Shown here one piece after another: positions 7,479 through 12,955 of a stretch of 12,955 nucleotides of DNA. The first letter of the stretch is position 1; each line of letters starts with the position of its first letter. Under the pieces are notes generated by a model. That model saw nothing but the letters and a program-made list of their open reading frames with translations, searched no databases and was not told the origin of the DNA. The stretch spans positions 1 through 12,955 of the forward strand of contig JANXOQ010000426.1 of the NCBI GenBank assembly GCA_025357775.1, given 5' to 3'. The DNA comes from Ferruginibacter sp. GTDB lineage: Bacteria > Bacteroidota > Bacteroidia > Chitinophagales > Chitinophagaceae. A program made the position numbers and the translations under genes.

Positions 7479-7520
7479 ATTAAATTATATTTTTACTGCT
7501 TAGGAAAAATATAATTTAAT
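7479..7520. repeat. 16-bp perfect inverted repeat with 10-nt loop
   Basis: The arms at 7479-7494 and 7505-7520 are exact reverse complements made only of A and T, with loop ACTGCTTAGG and a T run (7521-7525) after the right arm. It looks like an intrinsic terminator read on the plus strand, but both neighbouring genes run on the minus strand. It lies about 210 nt past the dehydrogenase stop and about 190 nt before the peptidase start. The low-GC stem would be weak as a terminator. Confidence 0.7.
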
Positions 7521-7730
7521 TTTTTAAACTCTATCTTTTGTAGCTACAAATGAGCTTAAAAATTTAAACCACTAAAGATCATATAAGGCATACTATTTAT
7601 CAATTCCCAACTTCTTCCCATTCACAACAAACATTGTACGTATAATGTGGACGATATTTATTGGTAAAAAGCATTGTATAAATATTATAAAGATTGCAAA
7701 AAAAATGATAGATGACTTTACCGAAATATT
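7521..7730. other. Rest of the 444-base gap between two minus-strand genes
   Basis: No convincing gene is seen. TTTGTAGCTACAAA (7537-7550) is a perfect 14-bp palindrome that could be an operator or chance. A minus-strand frame ends in RTMFVVNGKKLGIDK before a TAG at 7593-7595. This tail looks protein-like, but upstream of it the frame is low in complexity. Confidence 0.4.
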
Positions 7731-8549
7731 TTACAAAAATAAATCATTAAACAACTCCCCACCTGGTACAACAGCATATTTTTCCAAATTTGTAATACCC
7801 GCTTCTGCTAATACTGCTTCGTCAATAAATGTATTACCAGTGCAACTATTAGATAGACGGCTAAGTATGGCAAAAGCAGCATCAGCAACTATTTCGGGGG
7901 TGCGACTCATATTTATAAGTGCTTCGCCACCAAGCAAATTTTGTACAGCAGCTGTAGCAATAGTAGTACGAGGCCACAATGCATTAGAGGCAATATTAAA
8001 TTGCTTTAACTCTGCTGCAAGACCAAGTGCTATCATAGTCATATTGTATTTACTAAGTGTATATGCTATGTGGTTTTTAAACCATTTCATATCCATATTT
8101 AGTGGTGGCGATAGGGTAATTATATGTGCATTGGTAGATTTTTTTAAATGCGGGATACAAGCACGACTCATCATAAAAGTACCTCTTACATTTATGCTGT
8201 GCATCAAGTCAAAGCGCTTAGGTTCTGTTGCCTCTGTGTTGGTAAGCGATATTGCCGATGCATTATTTATAAGAGCGTCTATACCTCCAAAAGTTTCAAT
8301 AGTTTTATCAATTACGTTTTGTATTTGTGCTTCATCTCTTATATCGCATTGCACTGCAAGGGCTTTGCCACCAGCCTCTTCTATTTCTTTTGCTGCGCTA
8401 AAAATAGTGCCTACAAGTTTGGGGTTTTCTTCTGTACTCTTGGCTGCTACAACTATATTAGCCCCTTCTTTTGCAAGTTTTAATGCTATTGCTTTTCCAA
8501 TACCTCTGCTTGCACCTGTAATTACTATTGTTTTACTTTTAAAAGTCAT
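7731..8549 (-). CDS. Short-chain dehydrogenase/reductase, HSDL2-like
   Basis: This encodes a 272-residue classical SDR. The Rossmann cofactor motif is TGASRGIG (11-18). D69 (CDIRD) contacts the adenine ring, NNAS (95-98) is the structural motif, and the catalytic residues are S147, Y163 and K167 (YTLSK). The segments NASAISLTNT, CIPHLKKS and SPPLN closely resemble the SDR part of HSDL2-type proteins and bacterial homologues annotated as NAD(P)-dependent oxidoreductases. The C-terminal SCP2 sterol-carrier domain of animal HSDL2 is absent. AAKS after strand two suggests NADP(H), but the cofactor and the substrate, perhaps a lipid-derived alcohol or ketone, are inference. The gene lies 88 nt after the ArsC-like gene on the same strand with no clear promoter or terminator between, so it may be the last gene of that transcript. 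Confidence 0.92.
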   Translation of the reverse strand: MTFKSKTIVITGASRGIGKAIALKLAKEGANIVVAAKSTEENPKLVGTIFSAAKEIEEAGGKALAVQCDIRDEAQIQNVIDKTIETFGGIDALINNASAISLTNTEATEPKRFDLMHSINVRGTFMMSRACIPHLKKSTNAHIITLSPPLNMDMKWFKNHIAYTLSKYNMTMIALGLAAELKQFNIASNALWPRTTIATAAVQNLLGGEALINMSRTPEIVADAAFAILSRLSNSCTGNTFIDEAVLAEAGITNLEKYAVVPGGELFNDLFL

Positions 8550-8637
8550 ATTTTCTATTATTAATAATTTCCAAACAGTTTGTTTATTTTTTTAACTACT
8601 ATTTTGTCGGTTGTGTCTAATATCTTGTATCTAACCT

Positions 8638-8988
8638 CTATTTACAAAAAGCTTCTTTATATGCTTCTTCATCAAAACCAACCAATACTTTACCCTCATA
8701 TTCTATTACGGGTCTTTTTATAAGATTAGAAGTTGTTTCCATTATTTTTATGGCATCTATTTCCTTTGTGCATTTTTTTTGTGCTACCAATGTAAGCCCT
8801 TTCCATGCTGTACTTTTTTTATTAAGTAAAATTTCAAGAGGCTGCTGTTGCAACCATTCTGAAATTTTTTTAGCAGATATAGGTTCATTTTTAAAATCGT
8901 GAAATTGAAATTTTATTCCATTTTCTGACAACCAAGAAAATGCTTTTTTTACCGATCCACAATTTGGGATACCATATATATTTACCAT
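8638..8988 (-). CDS. ArsC/Spx-family thioredoxin-fold protein (YffB-like)
   Basis: This encodes 116 residues with the ArsC/Spx fold. It begins MVNIYGIPNCGSVKKAFSWL with a single redox cysteine (C10) where Spx has CxxC. HDFKNEPIS follows, then a helical insert with ALLN-like EILLNKKSTAWK, and then LIKRPVIEYEGKVLVGF containing the conserved cis-proline. The pattern fits the YffB/ArsC-like subgroup, whose in vivo role is not established. A glutathione- or thiol-dependent reductase is the usual guess, and arsenate reduction is not supported by context. Its ATG lies inside the last codons of the aldo/keto reductase gene (7-nt overlap, 8982-8988), which suggests translational coupling. A Spx-type transcription factor is less likely in this phylum. 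Confidence 0.88.
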   Translation of the reverse strand: MVNIYGIPNCGSVKKAFSWLSENGIKFQFHDFKNEPISAKKISEWLQQQPLEILLNKKSTAWKGLTLVAQKKCTKEIDAIKIMETTSNLIKRPVIEYEGKVLVGFDEEAYKEAFCK

Positions 8989-9971
8989 TTTGCAATTTCA
9001 GGTTTATTGTTCATAATTTTTTCTATTTTTTCCATTACATCAACTGTTAGCAAAGGCAATACATCTATTGCTTTTAAATTTTCTAGCAACTGTGCTTTTT
9101 TTGTAGCGCCTAAAATAGCAGTGCTTACATTAGGATTTTTTATACACCAAGCTATACTCAGCGCAGCAAGGCTTATGTTCATTTTTGTAGCAAGTTCAGC
9201 AAGTTTTTTTACTTTTTTTATTCTATCTTCTTGTAAAACTTTTTCTTTTAGCCACTCAAAACCTTCAAGGTTTAGCCTAGCATTTTCAGGTATACCATCG
9301 TTGTATTTACCAGTAAGCAAACCTGAGCAAAGTGGACTCCAAATTGTAGTACCAAGCCCTACGTTTTTATAAATTTCTGAAAAATCTGCCTCCACTTTTG
9401 TACGCTCAAAAAGATTGTATTGTGGTTGCTCCATTGTAGGAGCAATTAAATTATATTTTTCTGCACATCGGTGTGCTTCCATTATTTCTACACCTGTCCA
9501 CTCACTTGTGCCCCAGTATAATATTTTGCCTTGCTGTATAAGCGTATTCATTGTTTGAACCGTTTCTAAAATTGGGGTAGTTTTATCTGCCCGATGGCAA
9601 TAAAATAAATCTAAATAATCTACCTGCATTCTTAGCAAAGCCTCATGGCAAGCTTCAGTTAAATGTTTACGGCTATTGCCTGTTTGGTTAGGTCTATTTT
9701 CTTTTCCTCTCCAGCCAAAATAAGCTTTAGAAGAAAGTACAAACGAAGTTCTATCCCATTTCTTTTTCTTAAGTATGCGACCCATCATTTTTTCACTTTC
9801 GCCTAATGCGTATGCTTCTGCGTTATCAAAAAAATTAATACCATTATCATAAGCTATACCCATAAGCTCATCGGCTACTTTATCATTTATTTGCTTGCTA
9901 AAACTTATCCAGCTACCAAAAGATAGCACACTCAATTGTAATCCAGAACGGCCAAGATTTCGGTATTGCAT
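8982..9971 (-). CDS. Aldo/keto reductase, potassium-channel beta-subunit-like
   Basis: This encodes a 329-residue NADPH-dependent (alpha/beta)8 aldo/keto reductase. The catalytic tetrad is complete: D49 (FFDNAEAY), Y54, K82 (SSKAYFGW) and H126 (YCHRAD). The start MQYRNLGRSGLQLSVLSFGSW, the segment WGTSEWTG and the C-terminal cofactor loop ILGATKKAQLLENL place it in the Kv-beta/YghZ/Tas-like branch. These enzymes reduce aldehydes and ketones. No channel gene is nearby, so a channel-partner role is not implied. The physiological substrate is unknown. It is the first of three minus-strand redox genes and overlaps the ArsC-like gene. TAACTTTG (10022-10029 on the minus strand) is a possible -7 box about 50 nt upstream. 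Confidence 0.95.
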   Translation of the reverse strand: MQYRNLGRSGLQLSVLSFGSWISFSKQINDKVADELMGIAYDNGINFFDNAEAYALGESEKMMGRILKKKKWDRTSFVLSSKAYFGWRGKENRPNQTGNSRKHLTEACHEALLRMQVDYLDLFYCHRADKTTPILETVQTMNTLIQQGKILYWGTSEWTGVEIMEAHRCAEKYNLIAPTMEQPQYNLFERTKVEADFSEIYKNVGLGTTIWSPLCSGLLTGKYNDGIPENARLNLEGFEWLKEKVLQEDRIKKVKKLAELATKMNISLAALSIAWCIKNPNVSTAILGATKKAQLLENLKAIDVLPLLTVDVMEKIEKIMNNKPEIAKW

Positions 9972-10021
9972 AATGTTATAATTTCTTATTTTAAAAATTC
10001 TGATTCTTTATATCAATTAAT

Positions 10022-10029
10022 CAAAGTTA
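10022..10029 (-). promoter_or_regulatory. Candidate -7 element for the aldo/keto reductase gene
   Basis: On the minus strand this reads TAACTTTG, an exact TAnnTTTG match at a sensible distance before the ATG at 9971. No TTG lies about 19 nt further upstream, so the call is tentative in such AT-rich DNA. Confidence 0.35.
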
Positions 10030-10112
10030 ACTTTTAAAATTAAATGTGATTAAATCATTAAACTATTTTTGTATTCAAAAAATAAAAGAAAAATTTAATT
10101 TGGATATGATGA

Positions 10113-10205
10113 TGTGTTTCATGGTAAAACACAAAAATTATTAGATTTCGACCATGTATAAGCTAGGTCGTTTCTATTGACCGTTGTCTCTTATTAAAAA
10201 TCTAA
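10113..10205. other. Cluster of inverted repeats downstream of lptC
   Basis: TGTGTTT (10113-10119) pairs with AAACACA (10127-10133) around a 7-nt loop. TTAGATTT (10141-10148) pairs with AAATCTAA (10198-10205). Inside that pair, CGACC (10149-10153) pairs with GGTCG (10166-10170), and GGTC (10166-10169) could alternatively pair with GACC at 10179-10182. The stretch follows the lptC stop on the minus strand and could fold at an mRNA 3' end. No gene is recognised in this 254-base gap. Confidence 0.35.
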
Positions 10206-10225
10206 AAAAAGAAACAACTGCCCTT

Positions 10226-10807
10226 TCACTTAGGAAACCCGTTTTCGTTTGCATTAAAAGCTCCATTACCAAATACTACGTGATAATTTTTAAATGCTTG
10301 GTCTGCTTCCATACCTGTACCATTTAAAAACTGTCCTCCTTGCTGGCGTACATGTACTTTTTTATTTGTGTAAAACTCAACTCCAGTCTTACTTCTATCC
10401 CAATACAAATCTTCACAATAAATAGTATCTCCTTTAAGTATATTTATTATTTTTACGCTATCTCGTAGGTAAATAATATTTTTTGAATCTTGATACTTTC
10501 CGTACTTAGCAGTAAGCTTACTTTCTTTTTGTTCTTGCATGTTATAAAATTCTGCATATACCGTTTTTGGAAATTCGTAATATGAAGCAGTATCATCAAC
10601 CCTTATCATAAGTGGAGCAGTTAGTATTGCTTTTGCTTTACCCCCTACTGTATAATTAATTTTTATATCAGTAGCTTCCTCTATACCTGTTTCTTTTTTT
10701 TTGTTTAAATTATTTACTTGTGTAAAATCATTTTCGCATGAACATAAAAAAAAGCAGCCTACAAAAAGGACTGCTTTTATAATTTTATTTTTTGATAAAA
10801 AACTCAT
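10226..10807 (-). CDS. lptC: LPS export ABC transporter periplasmic component LptC
   Basis: This encodes a 193-residue lipoprotein. A basic N-terminus and hydrophobic stretch lead to the lipobox LCSC (lipidated C24), so it is predicted to be membrane-anchored and facing the periplasm. The body shows the LptC beta-jellyroll pattern: TDIKINYTVGGKAKAILTAP, then YYEFPKTVYAEFYN, SKLTAKYGKYQDSKNIIYLRDSVKI near the centre, and a terminal half with GTGMEADQAFKNYHVV. LptC takes LPS from the LptB2FG transporter and hands it to LptA across the periplasm. Bacteroidota LptC is often a lipoprotein rather than a single-pass membrane protein as in E. coli. The gene lies 38 nt after the outer-membrane barrel gene and is the third member of the coaX-barrel-lptC set. 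The lptA and lptD genes are not in the window. Confidence 0.87.
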   Translation of the reverse strand: MSFLSKNKIIKAVLFVGCFFLCSCENDFTQVNNLNKKKETGIEEATDIKINYTVGGKAKAILTAPLMIRVDDTASYYEFPKTVYAEFYNMQEQKESKLTAKYGKYQDSKNIIYLRDSVKIINILKGDTIYCEDLYWDRSKTGVEFYTNKKVHVRQQGGQFLNGTGMEADQAFKNYHVVFGNGAFNANENGFPK

Positions 10808-10845
10808 TTAACAATATTAAAATTTTGTTAGAATAAATACAAAAG

Positions 10846-12201
10846 TTAATCGTACTTACGCTTTTGAAACCATGCTGCAGATACAGTTACACCAAAATTA
10901 AACCTAGTAACTCCTTCTCTAATACTCACATTATTTTTATTACCTCTTTCTCCTATTTCTAAACCAGCATTTAAAATTGCAAAATCGCCAAAACGCAATC
11001 TCTGAAAAGTAGTAAGTGGTAACCCTAGACCTAAAGTAAAGCCATAATCTGGTCTACTACTATTGCCTAGCTTTATATAATCTGAACCATAATAAAAACC
11101 TGCACGGTATTTTACAAAATTAAAATACTTATTTATTCCAGCTTTTGCTGGATAATATTGTGCTCCTACATGTAATTTAAAATTATCATCCACGGCATCG
11201 CTTGCGCCGTAATAACGATACTGATTCCAAGCAGTAAAATCAACATCGGCTCCCACTAACCAGTTGGCTTTTTCATCAGTATAAGTAAACCCAACATTAA
11301 ATGAAGCAGGTAATTTAATAATACCAGCTTGATTACTTATTTTTCTTACTGAATCAATTTGCTGTGGGTTTCCACTACCATCATAACCAAAAGTTTCGTC
11401 AGTAATATTTTGAGTGGCAGTTAAATTTTGCTGCAAATTAGCAGAAGCACCTATTCGTAAAAATCCTTTATTTTTTAGGACAATATTATATTGTGTACCC
11501 AACGATAAATAAATACCACCAAACGTAACATCTTTTAATGAATTTGACTGCTGATAATATTGGCCGGTAGTATCATTTATAAAACCAAGTTTTGTACTAA
11601 TATCTCTATTACCAAAACTATAGCCTGTATTTATACCAAAACTAAAATTTTTGTATTTAATACCTGTGCTAAAATTAGCTTGATTTATGCCTCCGCTACC
11701 TTCATACAAACTATTCACACTATCTACACCAACTATTCTTCTATTTGCAATTATTTTATAATTTACTCTTGTGGCAGGTCTTAAACCAAATGCCACACCC
11801 CAACTATATCCCTTTTTTGCAAGACTTTTAGGTGTTATAGGAAAACCCAAAAGCATATAAGATATTATAGCATTCTTAGAAATATATTTATCAGGGTTTG
11901 TGTTACTTTTTAGTACACGTCTATCTACTTCCACCCCAAAATCAAAACTTGTAGAACTCATATTTCCTAACGATGCAGGGTTAGATAAATTAAGTGTTTG
12001 AGAAAATGATAAATCTACAAAACCTGCTGTAATACCTCCCATGGCTCTACTTGTAATATTTTGTGTAGGTACAAGGTCGCCCATACCATATCGAGAATAA
12101 GGAGAATTTTCTTGTGCGTTTGCAAAAGAACAAGAAATAACAAATAGAGTAAATAAGATAGATTTTTTAGCTACCGATATTGTTGAGTTCAGAGAGTGCA
12201 T
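10846..12201 (-). CDS. Outer-membrane beta-barrel protein, FadL/PorV-like
   Basis: I place the start at the ATG at 12201 (451 residues). It is followed by a clean signal peptide: MHSLNSTISVAKKS, a hydrophobic core, and a cut after ANA at residue 29. It is preceded by AAAGGA at a 4-nt spacing. An ATG 78 nt upstream (12279) would add a lysine-rich segment not expected of an exported protein. The mature part begins QENSPYSRYGMGDLVPTQN, a motif common to Bacteroidota barrel proteins of the OmpP1/FadL or porin type. Alternating amphipathic strands follow to the end (AAWFQKRKYD). Transport of a hydrophobic or small substrate across the outer membrane is inferred only from the fold. Its start overlaps the coaX end by 35 nt and lptC follows. 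This gene order recurs in the phylum, as far as I recall. Confidence 0.82.
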   Translation of the reverse strand: MHSLNSTISVAKKSILFTLFVISCSFANAQENSPYSRYGMGDLVPTQNITSRAMGGITAGFVDLSFSQTLNLSNPASLGNMSSTSFDFGVEVDRRVLKSNTNPDKYISKNAIISYMLLGFPITPKSLAKKGYSWGVAFGLRPATRVNYKIIANRRIVGVDSVNSLYEGSGGINQANFSTGIKYKNFSFGINTGYSFGNRDISTKLGFINDTTGQYYQQSNSLKDVTFGGIYLSLGTQYNIVLKNKGFLRIGASANLQQNLTATQNITDETFGYDGSGNPQQIDSVRKISNQAGIIKLPASFNVGFTYTDEKANWLVGADVDFTAWNQYRYYGASDAVDDNFKLHVGAQYYPAKAGINKYFNFVKYRAGFYYGSDYIKLGNSSRPDYGFTLGLGLPLTTFQRLRFGDFAILNAGLEIGERGNKNNVSIREGVTRFNFGVTVSAAWFQKRKYD

Positions 12202-12898
12202 ATAGTCCTTTAAATAAAAAGTTATGGTCGGCAAATATCTGTGTTTTAATTTGAGTTGCAAAATACCTAGCATTTCCACCAGTTAATACCACGTTAAAAT
12301 TATCGTATTTATTTTTATAACGCTGTATAATTCCTTCTATTTCAGCCGCCATGCCATTTAAAACACCACTTTGTAAGTTAGTTTTTGTATCATATCCAAT
12401 TAGTGGAAAATTCCAATTTTCAGTCTCTAGCGGCAATAGTGCTGTATAATCATTCATACTTTTAAAACGCATATTCATACCAGGCGATATGCCGCCCCCT
12501 AAAAACTCGTGCCGCTGTGTTATGAAATTGTAAGTAATGCAGCTACCAAGCCCTATTATTAAATTGTTTTTTTGAGGGTAAAAATAAACGGCAGCAGCCA
12601 TCAATGCTAATCTATCTGTACCTATAGTTTCTGGCTTGCCTACGGGTGTGGTAAAATTAATTTTGGTAGCAACAGATAATTTATGAAAAATTGTATTCTG
12701 AGCTAAAATTGTTTCAATAGCTTCATTATGCTTTATTACAGAAGAAAGTATCGTTTTCTTTGGCGAATATTTATCTAATAGTGATTGAATAGCTTCCACA
12801 GAATCATTTTGCAAATAGACAGTTTCACTTATTTTATCATCAAAAAAAATAGCAGCTTTTAGACGTGTATTTCCAAAATCAAAACAAATAGTAATCAT
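12167..12898 (-). CDS. coaX: Type III pantothenate kinase
   Basis: This encodes a 243-residue ASKHA-fold kinase that phosphorylates pantothenate, the first step of CoA synthesis, in the cytoplasm. Visible motifs are DFGNT (7-11, phosphate 1), GTDR (93-96; D95 is the expected catalytic base), GLGSCITYN (116-124, phosphate-2 region), GGGISPG (134-140) and the C-terminal TGGNARYFA. Length and layout fit CoaX and not the CoaA or PanK-II families. The phosphate-2 region normally reads DxGT..TYD, but here the first position is G116 and the last N124. This may be a lineage variant, and the protein otherwise looks intact. CoaX enzymes typically need a monovalent cation and resist CoA feedback. The gene heads the coaX-barrel-lptC set and overlaps the barrel gene by 35 nt. 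TACTTTTG (12912-12919, minus strand) is a likely -7 box. Confidence 0.93.
   Translation of the reverse strand: MITICFDFGNTRLKAAIFFDDKISETVYLQNDSVEAIQSLLDKYSPKKTILSSVIKHNEAIETILAQNTIFHKLSVATKINFTTPVGKPETIGTDRLALMAAAVYFYPQKNNLIIGLGSCITYNFITQRHEFLGGGISPGMNMRFKSMNDYTALLPLETENWNFPLIGYDTKTNLQSGVLNGMAAEIEGIIQRYKNKYDNFNVVLTGGNARYFATQIKTQIFADHNFLFKGLYALSELNNIGS
12206..12211 (-). promoter_or_regulatory. Shine-Dalgarno-like site that decides the barrel gene start
   Basis: AAAGGA on the minus strand, 4 nt before the ATG at 12201, supports the downstream start and lies within the end of coaX. Such sites are uncommon in this phylum and none is obvious before the other genes here. Confidence 0.55.
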
Positions 12899-12911
12899 GA
12901 GTAGTTTTTTT

Positions 12912-12919
12912 CAAAAGTA
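12912..12919 (-). promoter_or_regulatory. Candidate -7 element for coaX
   Basis: TACTTTTG on the minus strand, identical to the typA -7 element, lies 13 nt before the coaX ATG. No TTG sits at the expected -33 position within the remaining window, and so short a distance would give a nearly leaderless mRNA. Confidence 0.45.
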
Positions 12920-12955
12920 GTGTTATTTTTATTTCTAAATTATTGGTGTTTTTAA

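Noticed and set aside
7593..7660. Possible decayed protein C-terminus on the minus strand ending in RTMFVVNGKKLGIDK
   Set aside because: The tail looks protein-like, but I cannot tie it to a family, and the frame upstream is A/T-driven hydrophobic sequence.
7645..8595. Long plus-strand open frame of 316 codons
   Set aside because: It lies antisense to the HSDL2-like dehydrogenase, whose full set of SDR motifs is on the minus strand. The plus-strand translation has no recognisable domain.
8638..8988. Arsenate reductase of an arsenic-resistance operon
   Set aside because: The ArsC-like fold is present, but no arsR, arsB/acr3 or other arsenic gene is nearby, and the sequence fits the YffB-like subgroup better.
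8982..9971. Potassium-channel partner role for the aldo/keto reductase
   Set aside because: The sequence resembles channel beta subunits, but no channel gene is nearby and bacterial members are ordinary reductases.
1..12955. CRISPR array, tRNA or rRNA genes, insertion sequences
   Set aside because: No regularly spaced repeats, no GTTCGA-type T-arms with matching acceptor stems, no rRNA segments and no transposase motifs were found on either strand.

Overview
The window is AT-rich chromosomal DNA from a member of the Bacteroidota, most likely a Chitinophagaceae-like lineage. Three things point there. Protein variants are typical of the phylum: a lipoprotein-type LptC, a CoaX followed by an outer-membrane barrel with an N-terminal NSPYSRYG motif, and a HisB-type phosphatase without zinc-loop cysteines. 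Upstream of typA lies a textbook Bacteroidota promoter, TTG-N19-TACTTTTG. Shine-Dalgarno sites are mostly missing. The genus call is inference; the phylum call is firm.

Layout. Positions 1-122 hold the 3' part of a strongly base-paired element, probably an RNA cut by the window edge, followed by a bidirectional terminator (185-222). typA (minus) has a clear promoter. Positions 2052-3531 are gene-poor. They hold an 8-bp tandem repeat, a decayed AAA-type ATPase, one intact small membrane protein (DUF2721 type) and the decayed C-terminus of a sensor histidine kinase. Two plus-strand genes follow, a dipeptide epimerase and a stand-alone HisB-N-type phosphatase, closed by a hairpin shared with the convergent M13 metallopeptidase gene (minus).

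A non-coding stretch (7287-7730) carries a 16-bp perfect inverted repeat. Beyond it lies a minus-strand set read in the order aldo/keto reductase, then ArsC/Spx-like protein (7-nt overlap), then HSDL2-like short-chain dehydrogenase. The right end is a minus-strand envelope operon: coaX overlaps the start of an outer-membrane barrel gene, and lptC follows after 38 nt.

Function. Most genes are housekeeping: translation/ribosome GTPase, murein-peptide recycling, periplasmic or secreted proteolysis, CoA synthesis and LPS export. I see no complete defence, mobile or biosynthetic system. The observations most worth checking are the two gene relics around DUF2721 and the structured element at the left edge.
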